Origin: Streptomyces griseoluteus
GTDB lineage: Bacteria; Actinomycetota; Actinomycetes; Streptomycetales; Streptomycetaceae
Direction: 5' to 3'
Assembly: GCA_000717735.1 (NCBI GenBank)
Contig: JOBE01000026.1
Coordinates: 29,361 to 93,360, forward strand
Length of the DNA stretch: 64,000 bases
Shown: piece by piece, positions 41,993-51,893 of the stretch
Layout: every line of letters begins with the position of its first letter
Numbering within the stretch: the stretch's first letter is position 1
Notes under the pieces: model-generated
Told to the model about the DNA's origin: nothing
Databases searched by the model: none
Seen by the model: the letters and a program-made list of their open reading frames with translations, nothing else
Translations under genes and position numbers: made by a program

Positions 41993-42595
41993 ATGGCTGG
42001 ACCCCAGCGCCGCGGAAGCGGTGCCGGTGGCGGCGAGCGGCGGGACCGGAAGGGCCGCGACGGTGGCGCTGCCGCCGAGAAGACCGCGTACGTTGAGCGC
42101 GTTGTCGCGATCAACCGCGTCGCCAAGGTTGTCAAGGGTGGTCGCCGCTTCAGCTTCACCGCGCTGGTCGTGGTGGGCGACGGTGACGGCACCGTAGGTG
42201 TCGGTTACGGCAAGGCCAAGGAAGTTCCCGCGGCCATCGCCAAGGGTGTCGAGGAAGCCAAGAAGAACTTCTTCAAGGTTCCGCGCATCCAGGGCACCAT
42301 CCCTCACCCGATCACGGGCGAGCGTGCCGCGGGCGTCGTGCTGCTGAAGCCGGCTTCCCCCGGTACCGGTGTTATCGCCGGTGGCCCGGTGCGCGCCGTG
42401 CTCGAGTGCGCCGGCGTTCACGACATCCTGTCGAAGTCGCTCGGCTCGTCCAACGCGATCAACATCGTGCACGCGACCGTGGCGGCCCTCAAGGGCCTGC
42501 AGCGTCCCGAGGAGATCGCGGCTCGCCGTGGTCTGCCCCTCGAGGACGTCGCCCCCGCGGCTCTGCTCCGTGCGCGTGCTGGGGCGGGTGCGTAA
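41993..42595 (+). CDS. rpsE: 30S ribosomal protein S5
   Basis: 200 residues. A basic Gly-rich N-terminus precedes the double-stranded RNA-binding fold ([20 protein letters not shown]). Accuracy and spectinomycin determinant; the loop near VVKGGRR looks wild type. TAA overlaps the rpmD ATG. Confidence 0.97.
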   Translation: MAGPQRRGSGAGGGERRDRKGRDGGAAAEKTAYVERVVAINRVAKVVKGGRRFSFTALVVVGDGDGTVGVGYGKAKEVPAAIAKGVEEAKKNFFKVPRIQGTIPHPITGERAAGVVLLKPASPGTGVIAGGPVRAVLECAGVHDILSKSLGSSNAINIVHATVAALKGLQRPEEIAARRGLPLEDVAPAALLRARAGAGA

Positions 42596-42777
42596 TGGCT
42601 CGCCTCAAGGTCACGCAGACGAAGTCGTACATCGGCAGCAAGCAGAACCACCGCGACACCCTGCGCTCGCTCGGCCTCAAGAAGGTCAACGACGTGGTTG
42701 TCAAGGAGGATCGTCCCGAGTTCCGCGGAATGGTGCACACCGTCCGCCACCTCGTGACGGTCGAGGAGGTTGACTGA
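42595..42777 (+). CDS. rpmD: 50S ribosomal protein L30
   Basis: 60 residues ([20 protein letters not shown]), start fixed by the ATG overlapping the rpsE stop. Two-base gap to rplO. Confidence 0.95.
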   Translation: MARLKVTQTKSYIGSKQNHRDTLRSLGLKKVNDVVVKEDRPEFRGMVHTVRHLVTVEEVD

Positions 42778-42778
42778 C

Positions 42779-43234
42779 ATGGCGGAGAACAGCCCGCTGA
42801 AGGCCCACAACCTCCGTCCCGCCCCCGGCGCCAAGACCGCGAAGACCCGTGTCGGTCGTGGTGAGGCGTCGAAGGGTAAGACGGCCGGTCGTGGTACGAA
42901 GGGTACGAAGGCCCGTTACCAGGTTCCGCAGCGCTTCGAGGGCGGGCAGATGCCCCTCCACATGCGTCTGCCGAAGCTGAAGGGCTTCAAGAACCCCTTC
43001 CGCACCGAGTACCAGGTCGTGAACCTGGACAAGCTCACCGCGCTCTACCCGCAGGGTGGCGAGGTCACGGTGGCCGATCTGGTCGCCAAGGGTGCGGTTC
43101 GCAAGAACCAGCTCGTCAAGGTGCTCGGCACCGGCGAGATCACCGTGGCGCTGCAGGTGACGGTTGACGCCGTCTCCGGCTCCGCCAAGGAGAAGATCGC
43201 CGCTGCCGGCGGCACCGTCACCGAGCTCGTCTGA
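42779..43234 (+). CDS. rplO: 50S ribosomal protein L15
   Basis: 151 residues from the ATG at 42779 ([40 protein letters not shown]). A late 50S assembly protein. A strong hairpin follows before secY. Confidence 0.96.
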   Translation: MAENSPLKAHNLRPAPGAKTAKTRVGRGEASKGKTAGRGTKGTKARYQVPQRFEGGQMPLHMRLPKLKGFKNPFRTEYQVVNLDKLTALYPQGGEVTVADLVAKGAVRKNQLVKVLGTGEITVALQVTVDAVSGSAKEKIAAAGGTVTELV

Positions 43235-43259
43235 GACGACTCGTTGGCTTGAACATCCG

Positions 43260-43293
43260 ATCGGGGATGCCTCTCAAAAGGGGCATCCCCGAT
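43260..43293 (+). terminator. Terminator-like hairpin between rplO and secY
   Basis: A perfect 12-bp stem (43260-43271 with 43282-43293), then TGGTCGTTCCT. It probably lowers transcription into secY-adk, which have an apparent promoter downstream. Confidence 0.6.
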
Positions 43294-43342
43294 TGGTCGT
43301 TCCTAGGGGGGCACGGTCGCCGGTAAGGTGGCGTGCACTGTC

Positions 43343-43348
43343 TAGACT
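43343..43348 (+). promoter_or_regulatory. secY -10 element
   Basis: TAGACT is a near-consensus -10, but no convincing -35 is seen 16-19 bases upstream. A small hairpin (TCCGTGC/GCACGGA) begins immediately after, then the 100-base secY leader. Confidence 0.4.
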
Positions 43349-43447
43349 CCGTGCGGTATGCCCGCACGGAATTGAAGACCGATACCTATCCGTCGAACCT
43401 CAAGACCGTCACCCTTGACGCATAGCGCGGGGGTCGCAGGAGGCACC

Positions 43448-44767
43448 GTGCTCACCGCGTTCGCCCGGGCGTTCAAGACGCCCGACCTGCGCAAGAAGCT
43501 GCTCTTCACGCTCGCCATCATCGTGCTGTACCGCCTCGGGGCCCACATCCCGGTCCCCGGCGTCAGCTACGAGGCCGTCCAGCAGTGTGTCAAGCAGGCC
43601 AGCGAGGGCAACAACAGCCTGTTCGGCCTGGTCAACATGTTCAGTGGCGGAGCGCTGCTGCAGATCACCATCTTCGCGCTCGGCATCATGCCGTACATCA
43701 CGGCCAGCATCATCCTGCAGCTGCTGACCGTCGTGATCCCGCGCCTGGAGGCCCTCAAGAAGGAGGGTCAGTCCGGTACCGCCAAGATCACGCAGTACAC
43801 CCGGTACCTGACGGTCGCCCTCGCCGTGCTCCAGGGCACCGGTCTCGTGGCCACCGCCAAGAGCGGTGCGCTGTTCAGCGGCTGCAACGTCGCCGACCAG
43901 GTCGTTCCCGACCCGTCGATCTTCACCATCGCCACCATGGTCGTCACGATGACCGCGGGCACCTGTGTCGTCATGTGGCTCGGTGAGCTCATCACCGACC
44001 GCGGCATCGGCAACGGCATGTCGATCCTGATGTTCATCTCGATCGCCGCCGGCTTCCCGGGCGCGCTGTGGGCCATCAAGGAGAGCGGCAAGCTCGCCAA
44101 GGGCTGGATCGAGTTCGGCACCGTCATCCTGATCGGCTTCGTGATGGTGGCCCTCGTGGTCTTCGTCGAGCAGGCCCAGCGCCGCATCCCCGTGCAGTAC
44201 GCGAAGCGCATGATCGGCCGGCGTTCCTACGGCGGTACGTCCACGTACATCCCGCTGAAGGTGAACCAGGCAGGTGTGATTCCTGTCATCTTCGCGTCGT
44301 CGCTGCTCTACATCCCGGCCTTGATCGCGCAGTTCTCGAGCTCCACCGCAGGGTGGAAGACCTGGATCGAAGCCCACTTCGTCAAGGGTGACCACCCCTA
44401 CTACATCGCTACGTACTTCCTCCTGATCGTGTTCTTCGCCTTCTTCTACGTGGCGATCTCGTTCAACCCCGAGGAAGTCGCCGACAACATGAAGAAGTAT
44501 GGTGGCTTCATCCCGGGTATCCGGGCTGGTCGACCTACTGCCGAGTACCTGAGCTACGTGCTCAACCGGATCACTTGGCCGGGCTCGCTGTACTTGGGTC
44601 TGATCGCTCTTGTGCCGACGATGGCGTTGGCAGGCTTCGGTGGCGCCAATGCCAACTTCCCCTTCGGTGGGACGAGCATCCTCATCATCGTGGGTGTGGG
44701 GCTGGAGACCGTGAAGCAGATCGAGAGCCAGCTCCAGCAGCGCAATTACGAAGGGTTCCTCCGCTGA
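43448..44767 (+). CDS. secY: Protein translocase subunit SecY
   Basis: 439 residues from the GTG at 43448 (AGGAGG upstream), with ten membrane segments. LYRLGAHIPVPGVSYE near the start and QAGVIPVIFASSLLYIPALI in the middle are characteristic. Forms the protein-conducting channel with SecE and SecG. Its stop overlaps the adk start (TGATG). Confidence 0.97.
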   Translation: MLTAFARAFKTPDLRKKLLFTLAIIVLYRLGAHIPVPGVSYEAVQQCVKQASEGNNSLFGLVNMFSGGALLQITIFALGIMPYITASIILQLLTVVIPRLEALKKEGQSGTAKITQYTRYLTVALAVLQGTGLVATAKSGALFSGCNVADQVVPDPSIFTIATMVVTMTAGTCVVMWLGELITDRGIGNGMSILMFISIAAGFPGALWAIKESGKLAKGWIEFGTVILIGFVMVALVVFVEQAQRRIPVQYAKRMIGRRSYGGTSTYIPLKVNQAGVIPVIFASSLLYIPALIAQFSSSTAGWKTWIEAHFVKGDHPYYIATYFLLIVFFAFFYVAISFNPEEVADNMKKYGGFIPGIRAGRPTAEYLSYVLNRITWPGSLYLGLIALVPTMALAGFGGANANFPFGGTSILIIVGVGLETVKQIESQLQQRNYEGFLR

Positions 44768-45414
44768 TGCGAATCGTCCTCGTCGGACCTCCTGGTGCGG
44801 GCAAGGGCACGCAGGCCGCGTACCTTGCCAAGAACCTGGGCATCCCGCACATCTCCACGGGTGACCTGTTCCGCGCCAACATCTCGCAGGGAACGCCGCT
44901 GGGGCTCGAGGCGCAGTCGTACATGAAGGCCGGTCAGCTCGTACCGGACTCCGTGACGATCGGCATGGCCAGGGACCGCATGGAGCAGGCCGACGCCGTC
45001 AACGGCTTCCTGCTCGACGGGTTCCCGCGCAACGTGGCCCAGGCCGAGGCGCTCGACGAGATCCTCAAGGCGGGTCACGTCCAGCTGGACGCGGTCCTGG
45101 ACCTGGAGGTCCCCGAGGACGAGGTCGTGAAGCGGATCGCGGGTCGCCGCATCTGCCGCAACGACAGTGCGCACGTCTTCCACGTGACGTACAACGCGCC
45201 GAAGGCCGAGGGCGTCTGCGACGCCTGCGGTGGCGAGCTCTACCAGCGCGACGACGACTCCGAGGAGACCGTCCGCCGGCGCCTGGAGGTCTACCACACG
45301 GAGACCGAGCCGATCATCGACTACTACCGGGCGCAGAACCTGGTCGAGACGATCGCGGCGCTCGGCAAGGTGGACGAGGTCACCGCGAAGGCGATGACCG
45401 CGCTCAAGAAGTAA
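44767..45414 (+). CDS. adk: Adenylate kinase
   Basis: 215 residues. P-loop GPPGAGKGTQA at residues ~7-17. The lid has C-R-N and CDACGG, giving three of the usual four Cys ligands (CRND, CDAC), so zinc binding may use a non-Cys ligand. Converts ATP + AMP to 2 ADP. Coupled to secY. Confidence 0.96.
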   Translation: MRIVLVGPPGAGKGTQAAYLAKNLGIPHISTGDLFRANISQGTPLGLEAQSYMKAGQLVPDSVTIGMARDRMEQADAVNGFLLDGFPRNVAQAEALDEILKAGHVQLDAVLDLEVPEDEVVKRIAGRRICRNDSAHVFHVTYNAPKAEGVCDACGGELYQRDDDSEETVRRRLEVYHTETEPIIDYYRAQNLVETIAALGKVDEVTAKAMTALKK

Positions 45415-45427
45415 CCCCGGTTTCTCC

Positions 45428-45468
45428 GATACGGCCGCGGTGCCCCTCAGGGGCGCCGCGGCCGTATC
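45428..45468 (+). terminator. adk terminator
   Basis: A 13-bp perfect stem (45428-45440 with 45456-45468), extended inward by GCCCC/GGGGC, followed by a T-rich stretch (CGTTGTTCTGTTC). It separates secY-adk from map. Confidence 0.75.
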
Positions 45469-45510
45469 GTTGTTCTGTTCCCCATAACCGATGGAAAGGC
45501 CGCGGCCACG

Positions 45511-46362
45511 ATGGTGCAGATCAAGACCCCCGAGCAGATCGCGAAGATGCGTGAGGCGGGCCTTGTCGTCGCCGCCATTCACGCGGCGACCCGTGAGGCG
45601 GCCGTGCCGGGTGCCACGACCCGTGATCTCGACGAGGTCGCGCGGAAGGTCATCGCCGACCACGGGGCCAAGTCGAACTTCCTCGGATACGGCGGATTCC
45701 CCGCGACGATCTGCACCTCGGTCAACGAGGTCGTCGTCCACGGCATCCCGGACGACAAGACCGTCCTCAAGGACGGCGACATCATCTCGATCGACTGCGG
45801 CGCGATCGTGGACGGCTGGCACGGTGACGCGGCCTACACGGCCTTCGTGGGCACCGGGCACGCGCCGGAGCTCGTCGAGCTCTCCCGGGTGACGGAGGAG
45901 TCGATGTGGGCCGGTATCGCGGCCATGAAGGCGGGCAACCGTCTGGTGGACGTCTCCAGGGCGATCGAGACGTACATCAAGCGACAGCCGCGGCCGGCGG
46001 TCGGCGACCACAGCCTCGGTCGCTACGGGATCATCGAGGACTACGGCGGCCACGGCATCGGCACCGAGATGCACATGGACCCGCACCTGCTGAACTACGT
46101 CTCCCGCAAGCGCGGCAAGGGCCCGAAGCTGGTCCCCGGCTTCTGCCTCGCGATCGAGCCGATGGTCTCGCTCGGCACGCCGCACACGGAGGTCCTGAAG
46201 GACGACTGGACCGTCATCACGACCGACGGGACCTGGTCCTGCCACTGGGAGCACTCGGTGGCCCTCACGGAGGAGGGGCCGCTGGTCCTGACGGCCGTGG
46301 ACGGCGGCAGGGCGAAGCTGGCGGAGCTGGGTGTGGTGGCTGCGCCGGATCCGCTGGCGTAG
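45511..46362 (+). CDS. map: Methionine aminopeptidase, type I
   Basis: 283 residues. Metal ligands are visible in DCGAIVDGWHGDAAYT (two Asp), GHGIGTEMH (His), AIEPMVS (Glu) and WEHSVAL (Glu). Removes the initiator Met from nascent proteins. It is the map form without a long SH3-like N-terminal extension. Confidence 0.96.
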   Translation: MVQIKTPEQIAKMREAGLVVAAIHAATREAAVPGATTRDLDEVARKVIADHGAKSNFLGYGGFPATICTSVNEVVVHGIPDDKTVLKDGDIISIDCGAIVDGWHGDAAYTAFVGTGHAPELVELSRVTEESMWAGIAAMKAGNRLVDVSRAIETYIKRQPRPAVGDHSLGRYGIIEDYGGHGIGTEMHMDPHLLNYVSRKRGKGPKLVPGFCLAIEPMVSLGTPHTEVLKDDWTVITTDGTWSCHWEHSVALTEEGPLVLTAVDGGRAKLAELGVVAAPDPLA

Positions 46363-46516
46363 TAGTACCGGAGGCCCTGGCGTTGCCGGGTTCGCGGGCG
46401 CGGTGCGGAGTCCGGCGGGCGGAGTCTGCCGCGGCGGGCCGAAGCTTGTGAGGCGCCCTGGCGCCGAGCCCGTGAGGGCTGCGTCGGGGAAGGGGCCCCG
46501 CCGGCGTAGTCCCATG

Positions 46517-46541
46517 ACCCGGGCGTCGTCCGGGTTTTCTG
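46517..46541 (+). terminator. map terminator
   Basis: ACCCGG (46517-46522) and CCGGGT (46530-46535) form a 6-bp stem followed by TTTTCT. It lies in the 338-base map-infA gap, which holds no gene that I can support. Confidence 0.6.
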
Positions 46542-46590
46542 CGGCGTGGCCGCTTGCGTAAGGATCAGTTCGGGTGGGCAGACTTCCCGA

Positions 46591-46620
46591 TTCGTCTTTT
46601 CCTGGGGCCTGACGTAGACT
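46591..46620 (+). promoter_or_regulatory. infA promoter
   Basis: TTCGTC (46591-46596) and TAGACT (46615-46620) are 18 bases apart. The -10 is near consensus. It would start transcription about 75 bases before infA and drive infA-rpmJ-rpsM-rpsK. Confidence 0.6.
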
Positions 46621-46700
46621 GATGCGTCGGCTCTCGTGTACCCGTGTGTCCGCATACGGCGGCGAGAGTCGATCAAGGTAGCCGATTCGAAAGGCGAAGC

Positions 46701-46922
46701 GTGGCCAAGAAGCAAGGTGCCATCGAAATCGAGGGCACCGTGATCGAGTCCCTCCCGAACGCCATGTTCAAGGTGGAGCTCCAGAACGGTCACAAGGTCC
46801 TCGCGCACATCTCCGGCAAGATGCGGATGCACTACATCCGTATCCTCCCGGACGACCGGGTCGTCGTGGAGCTCTCTCCGTACGACCTGACGCGTGGCCG
46901 GATCGTCTACCGCTACAAGTAG
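46701..46922 (+). CDS. infA: Translation initiation factor IF-1
   Basis: 73 residues from a GTG ([20 protein letters not shown]), an OB-fold protein of standard length. Blocks the A site during initiation. Confidence 0.97.
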   Translation: MAKKQGAIEIEGTVIESLPNAMFKVELQNGHKVLAHISGKMRMHYIRILPDDRVVVELSPYDLTRGRIVYRYK

Positions 46923-46984
46923 ATCTTGCCCGCACCCCGCGTTCTCGCGCGGGTGGTGGCACTGACCCGGAGAACCTCACACCC

Positions 46985-47098
46985 ATGAAGGTCAAGCCGA
47001 GCGTCAAGAAGATCTGCGACAAGTGCAAGGTGATCCGCCGTCACGGCCGGGTCATGGTCATCTGCGACAACCTGCGCCACAAGCAGCGCCAGGGCTGA
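46985..47098 (+). CDS. rpmJ: 50S ribosomal protein L36, zinc-binding type
   Basis: 37 residues ([20 protein letters not shown]), too short for most ORF cut-offs. C11, C14, C27 and H32 form the zinc site, so this is the C-plus form. A late 50S assembly protein, between infA and rpsM. Confidence 0.95.
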   Translation: MKVKPSVKKICDKCKVIRRHGRVMVICDNLRHKQRQG

Positions 47099-47302
47099 CG
47101 CACGCCGACCGACCTGCAACTTCGCAGTTCTTCGCGCGACGCATAGCAATACGTACATACGCAGAGCCCGTCGGGCCGTTCTACAACGGTTGACGGCACC
47201 TCCGGCGGGGGCCGGGGACCCGGACGTACCACTCTTCGCATCGAAGGGTCGGCGGTCGGGAGCGGTTCTGCAGCAGACCCCCGAGAACACAGGAGCCATT
47301 GA

Positions 47303-47683
47303 ATGGCACGCGTTTCCGGTGTTGACATCCCGCGCGAAAAGCGTGTGGTGGTCGCACTCACCTACGTCTTCGGTATCGGGCGCACCCGGTCCGAGGAGAT
47401 TCTCGCCGCGACCGGCGTGAACCCGTCCACCCGTGTCCGCGAGCTTGCCGAGGAAGACCTCGTCAAGATCCGCGAGTACGTGGACGCCAACCTCCAGACC
47501 GAGGGTGACCTCCGTCGCGAGATCGCCGCCGACATCCGCCGCAAGGTCGAGATCGGCTGCTACCAGGGCCTCCGCCACCGTCGTGGCCTGCCCGTCCGCG
47601 GCCAGCGCACCAGCACGAACGCTCGTACCCGCAAGGGCCCGCGTCGCGCCATCGCCGGCAAGAAGAAGCCGGGCAAGAAGTAG
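47303..47683 (+). CDS. rpsM: 30S ribosomal protein S13
   Basis: 126 residues ([40 protein letters not shown]). Contacts the P-site tRNA and S19. The 204 bases upstream contain no gene. Confidence 0.97.
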   Translation: MARVSGVDIPREKRVVVALTYVFGIGRTRSEEILAATGVNPSTRVRELAEEDLVKIREYVDANLQTEGDLRREIAADIRRKVEIGCYQGLRHRRGLPVRGQRTSTNARTRKGPRRAIAGKKKPGKK

Positions 47684-47749
47684 TCCTCAGCGGACGCTTG
47701 ACCAAGCGGTCTTCGCTGTAGGACCGACCACCTCCCGTAGGAGATATAG

Positions 47750-48154
47750 ATGCCCCCCAAGGGTCGTCAGGGCGCTGCCAAGAAGGTGCGCCGCAAGGAA
47801 AAGAAGAACGTCGCTCACGGGCACGCCCACATCAAGAGCACGTTCAACAACACGATCGTCTCGATCACGGACCCCTCGGGCAACGTGATCTCCTGGGCCT
47901 CCGCCGGCCACGTCGGCTTCAAGGGCTCGCGCAAGTCCACCCCGTTCGCCGCGCAGATGGCCGCTGAGTCGGCCGCTCGCCGCGCGCAGGAGCACGGCAT
48001 GCGCAAGGTCGACGTCTTCGTCAAGGGTCCCGGCTCCGGCCGCGAGACCGCGATCCGCTCCCTCCAGGCCACGGGCCTCGAGGTCGGTTCGATCCAGGAC
48101 GTCACCCCCACGCCGCACAACGGCTGCCGTCCCCCCAAGCGCCGCCGCGTCTGA
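47750..48154 (+). CDS. rpsK: 30S ribosomal protein S11
   Basis: 134 residues ([37 protein letters not shown]). Forms the platform with S6 and S18. Preceded by AGGAGATATAG. Confidence 0.97.
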   Translation: MPPKGRQGAAKKVRRKEKKNVAHGHAHIKSTFNNTIVSITDPSGNVISWASAGHVGFKGSRKSTPFAAQMAAESAARRAQEHGMRKVDVFVKGPGSGRETAIRSLQATGLEVGSIQDVTPTPHNGCRPPKRRRV

Positions 48155-48287
48155 CGCACGGCTGCTTGATCAGGACTTCGGGCGGTACGGCTCTTCGGAC
48201 CGTGCCGCCCGTACCCTTGCAGTACGCAGTTCGCAGCACTCCGTCGGGCGTCAAATAGTGGGCGTCCACGACTGAAGGAAAAAAGAC

Positions 48288-49310
48288 ATGCTGATCGCTC
48301 AGCGTCCTTCGCTGACCGAAGAGGTCGTCGACGAGTTCCGCTCGCGGTTCGTCATCGAGCCCCTCGAGCCGGGCTTCGGCTACACCCTCGGCAACTCCCT
48401 CCGCCGTACCCTCCTCTCCTCGATCCCGGGTGCCGCTGTCACCAGCATCCGCATCGACGGTGTCCTGCACGAGTTCACCACCGTGCCGGGCGTCAAGGAG
48501 GACGTCACCGACCTCATCCTCAACATCAAGCAGCTGGTCGTCTCCTCGGAGCACGACGAGCCGGTCGTGATGTACCTGCGCAAGCAGGGCCCGGGTCTGG
48601 TCACCGCCGCCGACATCGCGCCCCCGGCCGGTGTCGAGGTGCACAACCCCGACCTCGTCCTCGCCACGCTCAACGGCAAGGGCAAGCTGGAGATGGAGCT
48701 GACCGTCGAGCGCGGTCGCGGCTACGTCTCCGCCGTGCAGAACAAGCAGGCGGGCCAGGAGATCGGCCGTATCCCGGTCGACTCCATCTACTCGCCGGTG
48801 CTCAAGGTCACGTACAAGGTCGAGGCGACCCGTGTCGAGCAGCGCACCGACTTCGACAAGCTGATCGTCGACGTCGAGACCAAGCAGGCCATGCGCCCGC
48901 GTGACGCCATGGCGTCCGCCGGCAAGACCCTGGTCGAGCTGTTCGGTCTGGCGCGCGAGCTCAACATCGACGCCGAGGGCATCGACATGGGCCCGTCCCC
49001 GACGGACGCCGCCCTTGCCGCCGATCTCGCGCTGCCGATCGAGGAGCTCGAGCTCACCGTTCGTTCGTACAACTGCCTCAAGCGCGAGGGCATCCACTCC
49101 GTGGGTGAGCTCGTGGCGCGTTCTGAGGCGGACCTGCTCGACATCCGCAACTTCGGTGCGAAGTCGATCGACGAGGTCAAGGCGAAGCTGGCCGGTATGG
49201 GCCTCGCGCTGAAGGACTCGCCGCCCGGATTCGACCCGACCGCCGCCGCCGACGCCTTTGGCGCCGACGACGACGCGGATGCGGGCTTCGTCGAGACCGA
49301 GCAGTACTGA
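48288..49310 (+). CDS. rpoA: RNA polymerase alpha subunit
   Basis: 340 residues: N-terminal assembly domain ([20 protein letters not shown]), linker, and C-terminal domain ([36 protein letters not shown]) that binds UP elements and activators. Joins the rpoB/rpoC products of this window in core polymerase. rpsD, often next to rpoA elsewhere, is absent here as usual in streptomycetes. Confidence 0.98.
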   Translation: MLIAQRPSLTEEVVDEFRSRFVIEPLEPGFGYTLGNSLRRTLLSSIPGAAVTSIRIDGVLHEFTTVPGVKEDVTDLILNIKQLVVSSEHDEPVVMYLRKQGPGLVTAADIAPPAGVEVHNPDLVLATLNGKGKLEMELTVERGRGYVSAVQNKQAGQEIGRIPVDSIYSPVLKVTYKVEATRVEQRTDFDKLIVDVETKQAMRPRDAMASAGKTLVELFGLARELNIDAEGIDMGPSPTDAALAADLALPIEELELTVRSYNCLKREGIHSVGELVARSEADLLDIRNFGAKSIDEVKAKLAGMGLALKDSPPGFDPTAAADAFGADDDADAGFVETEQY

Positions 49311-49351
49311 TAGCTCGGGACCGACGGTCCAGATTCGCCTGCGGGCCGGCT

Positions 49352-49394
49352 GTGGCTGGTCGCGCAGTTCCCCGCGCCCCTGAGGGGGCGCGGG
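49352..49394. repeat. Streptomyces intergenic repeat hairpin
   Basis: The stretch GTCGCGCAGTTCCCCGCGCC followed by a loop and GGGGGCGCGGG matches, from memory, a sequence scattered in many copies between Streptomyces genes. Its hairpin (CCCGCGCCCC with GGGGCGCGGG) may act as an rpoA terminator. It supports the genus assignment. Confidence 0.6.
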
Positions 49395-49472
49395 TCTCCG
49401 ACGGGTGACCGCCCGCTCGGACACTGACACCGGTACCTCATACGGCCGGTGCAGATCACAAGGAGAAACACC

Positions 49473-49937
49473 ATGCCGCGTCCCGCGAAGGGTGCCCGCC
49501 TCGGCGGTTCCGCCGCGCACGAGAAGCTGCTCCTCGCCAACCTGGCGAAGTCGCTCTTCGAGCACGGCCGCATCACCACGACCGAGGCCAAGGCCCGTCG
49601 CCTGCGTCCGGTCGCCGAGCGCCTGATCACCAAGGCGAAGAAGGGCGACATCCACAACCGTCGCCTCGTGCTGCAGACGATCACCGACAAGGGCATCGTC
49701 CACACCCTCTTCACCGAGATCGCGCCGCGCTACTCCGAGCGCCCGGGTGGCTACACCCGTATCACCAAGATCGGCAACCGTCGTGGCGACAACGCCCCGA
49801 TGGCCGTGATCGAGCTGGTCGAGGGCGAGATCGCCAAGAAGGCGACTGTCGCCGAGGCCGAGGCCGCCACCGTGCGCGCCGTCAAGGAGGCCGACGCGGC
49901 CGCCGAGGCTCCGGCCGAGGAGTCGAAGGACGCGTAA
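49473..49937 (+). CDS. rplQ: 50S ribosomal protein L17
   Basis: 154 residues from the ATG at 49473 (AAGGAGAAACACC upstream); an ATG at 49449 lacks a site. [20 protein letters not shown] is the family start; the C-terminal Ala/Glu-rich tail is actinobacterial. Confidence 0.96.
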   Translation: MPRPAKGARLGGSAAHEKLLLANLAKSLFEHGRITTTEAKARRLRPVAERLITKAKKGDIHNRRLVLQTITDKGIVHTLFTEIAPRYSERPGGYTRITKIGNRRGDNAPMAVIELVEGEIAKKATVAEAEAATVRAVKEADAAAEAPAEESKDA

Positions 49938-49962
49938 GCGTTCTCGCCGACTTTCCGTGTGC

Positions 49963-49990
49963 GGGCCCGTACCCCCTGGGGTGCGGGCCC
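49963..49990 (+). terminator. Hairpin between rplQ and truA
   Basis: GGGCCCGTACCCC (49963-49975) pairs with 49978-49990, with one G-T wobble and a 2-base gap that would open slightly. It lies directly upstream of truA and would attenuate it. Confidence 0.45.
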
Positions 49991-50019
49991 GTACCCGTGT
50001 GTTTGAGAGGATGCACCAC

Positions 50020-50877
50020 GTGAGCGATGACGTGCAGGACGGGTTCGTACGGGTACGCCTCGACCTTTCGTACGACGGCAGGGACTTCTCCGGCTGGGCC
50101 AAGCAGAAGCAGGGGCAGCGGACCGTGCAGGGGGACATCGAGGCCGCCCTGCGGACCGTGACCCGGTCCCAGGAGACGTACGAGCTGACCGTGGCCGGCC
50201 GGACCGACTCCGGGGTCCACGCGCGAGGCCAGGTCGCCCACGTCGACCTGCCCGTCGAGCTGTGGGCCGAGCACCGCGACAAGCTGCTCCGGCGGCTCGC
50301 CGGGCGCCTCTCCCACGACGTCCGGGTGTGGAGGGTGGAGGAGGCCCCCGTGGGCTTCAACGCGCGCTTCTCCGCGATCTGGCGCCGGTACGCCTATCGC
50401 GTCACCGACCACCCCGGCGGCGTCGACCCGCTGCTGCGCGGGCACGTCCTGTGGCACGACTGGGCCCTCGACATGGACGCCATGAACGAGGCCGCCGCCG
50501 CGCTCGTCGGCGAGCACGACTTCGCCGCCTACTGCAAGCGGCGGGAGGGCGCGACGACCATCCGTACGCTCCAGGAGCTGCGCTGGGAGCGGCGCCCGGA
50601 CGGCGTGATGGAAGCCACCGTCAAGGCCGACGCCTTCTGCCACAACATGGTCCGCTCGCTGGTCGGCGCCCTGCTCTTCGTCGGCGACGGGCACCGGCCG
50701 GTCGACTGGCCGGGCAAGGTGCTCGCGGCCGGCGTCCGGGACTCGGCCGTCCACGTCGTACGGCCGCACGGCCTCACCCTCGAAGAGGTCGGCTACCCGG
50801 CCGACGAGCTCCTGGCCGCCCGCAATCTGGAGGCCAGGAACAAGCGGTCACTCCCCGGGAGCGTTGGCTGCTGCTGA
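50020..50877 (+). CDS. truA: tRNA pseudouridine synthase A
   Basis: 285 residues from the GTG at 50020; the ATG at 50011 is too close to the GAGAGG site. [20 protein letters not shown] and the catalytic Asp of [14 protein letters not shown] are intact. Makes pseudouridine at positions 38-40 of tRNA. Its 3' end overlaps the convergent membrane-protein gene by 30 bases. Confidence 0.95.
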   Translation: MSDDVQDGFVRVRLDLSYDGRDFSGWAKQKQGQRTVQGDIEAALRTVTRSQETYELTVAGRTDSGVHARGQVAHVDLPVELWAEHRDKLLRRLAGRLSHDVRVWRVEEAPVGFNARFSAIWRRYAYRVTDHPGGVDPLLRGHVLWHDWALDMDAMNEAAAALVGEHDFAAYCKRREGATTIRTLQELRWERRPDGVMEATVKADAFCHNMVRSLVGALLFVGDGHRPVDWPGKVLAAGVRDSAVHVVRPHGLTLEEVGYPADELLAARNLEARNKRSLPGSVGCC

Positions 50878-51837
50878 GGCCTGGGCCTTGCCGCGGGCGT
50901 AGATCTGGTTGAACGTGAAGGTGCCGAGGTCGTCGCTGGCCTGGAACACAGGCTTGTCGGCCTTGGTGACCTTCTTGCCACTGGTGAAGCCGGCCTGGGT
51001 GAAGTACGCGTACCGGCCGACCGCGTTCGAGCGGCGCAGGCAGACCGTGGCGCGGCAGAACTCCTTCACGCCCGCGCCGGCCAGCGGGGCGATGCCGCCC
51101 GTGGCCTGGTTCTTCGCCTTGAGGGCCGCCGCCTCCGAGGGAAAGACGGCGACGCCGACGGTGATCGCCACGCCGTCCTTCACGTAGGTGGCGCGAATCA
51201 CCCGCTGGCAGCCGTTCTTCTTCAGGACGGTGCCGAGGCCGCCCTGGGTGACGGCCGCGCAGTTCGTCGTCGACGAGGTCGCGCCCTTGGTGTACGGGCG
51301 CTTGTACATCGTGAGCTTCTTGCCCGGGTAGAGGCCCTCGGCGGTGAGCGGAGCCTTGTCCTTCTTCGGGTCCGAGATGTAGTCCTTCGGGTTCGGCGGG
51401 GGCGGCGGCGCCACCGAGGAGAAGGTCGGCTCGGGCGTGGGGGAGAAGGTGGGGGAGGCCGGGCCGGTGGGGACCCCGCCGTTCTTGGCCTCGTCGTTCT
51501 TCTTGCCGGTGGCCACCACGGCGGTCGCCACGACCGCGCCCACGGCCAGGGCGGCCACGACCCCGCCGCCGATCATCAGCCAGCGCTTGCGCCGGCTGCG
51601 GGAGGCCGAGGCGTCGGCCAGCGCGCCCCAGTCAGGGGTCGGCCCGCCGCCCTGGGCGCCCGGGAAGGGGTCGGGCTGCTGCGGCCCGCCGTACCCGGGC
51701 TGTCCGGCGCCGTGGCCGGGCTGCCCGCCGTAGCCCTGCTGCTGCCCGTATCCCGGCTGTCCCTGGGGCTGCTGTCCGTACCCCTGCTGCCCCTGCTGCT
51801 GCGGCTCTTGCGGCCACTGCGGTCCCCCAAAGCTCAT
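50848..51837 (-). CDS. Membrane-anchored protein with Gln/Gly/Pro-rich N-terminus
   Basis: 329 residues from the ATG at 51837. Residues ~5-65 are a Q/G/P/Y low-complexity repeat ([20 protein letters not shown]). One membrane segment follows at ~85-110 ([20 protein letters not shown]), then a Pro/Thr linker and an extracytoplasmic domain with four Cys. A TAGGAT at 51850-51845, 7 bases before the ATG, suggests a leaderless mRNA. Function unknown. Confidence 0.75.
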   Translation of the reverse strand: MSFGGPQWPQEPQQQGQQGYGQQPQGQPGYGQQQGYGGQPGHGAGQPGYGGPQQPDPFPGAQGGGPTPDWGALADASASRSRRKRWLMIGGGVVAALAVGAVVATAVVATGKKNDEAKNGGVPTGPASPTFSPTPEPTFSSVAPPPPPNPKDYISDPKKDKAPLTAEGLYPGKKLTMYKRPYTKGATSSTTNCAAVTQGGLGTVLKKNGCQRVIRATYVKDGVAITVGVAVFPSEAAALKAKNQATGGIAPLAGAGVKEFCRATVCLRRSNAVGRYAYFTQAGFTSGKKVTKADKPVFQASDDLGTFTFNQIYARGKAQASAAANAPGE

Positions 51838-51893
51838 GCCGCGCATCCTAAACCGGTTGGGCGGAGCGGACGCGGGCGGTGACAATGCACCTC

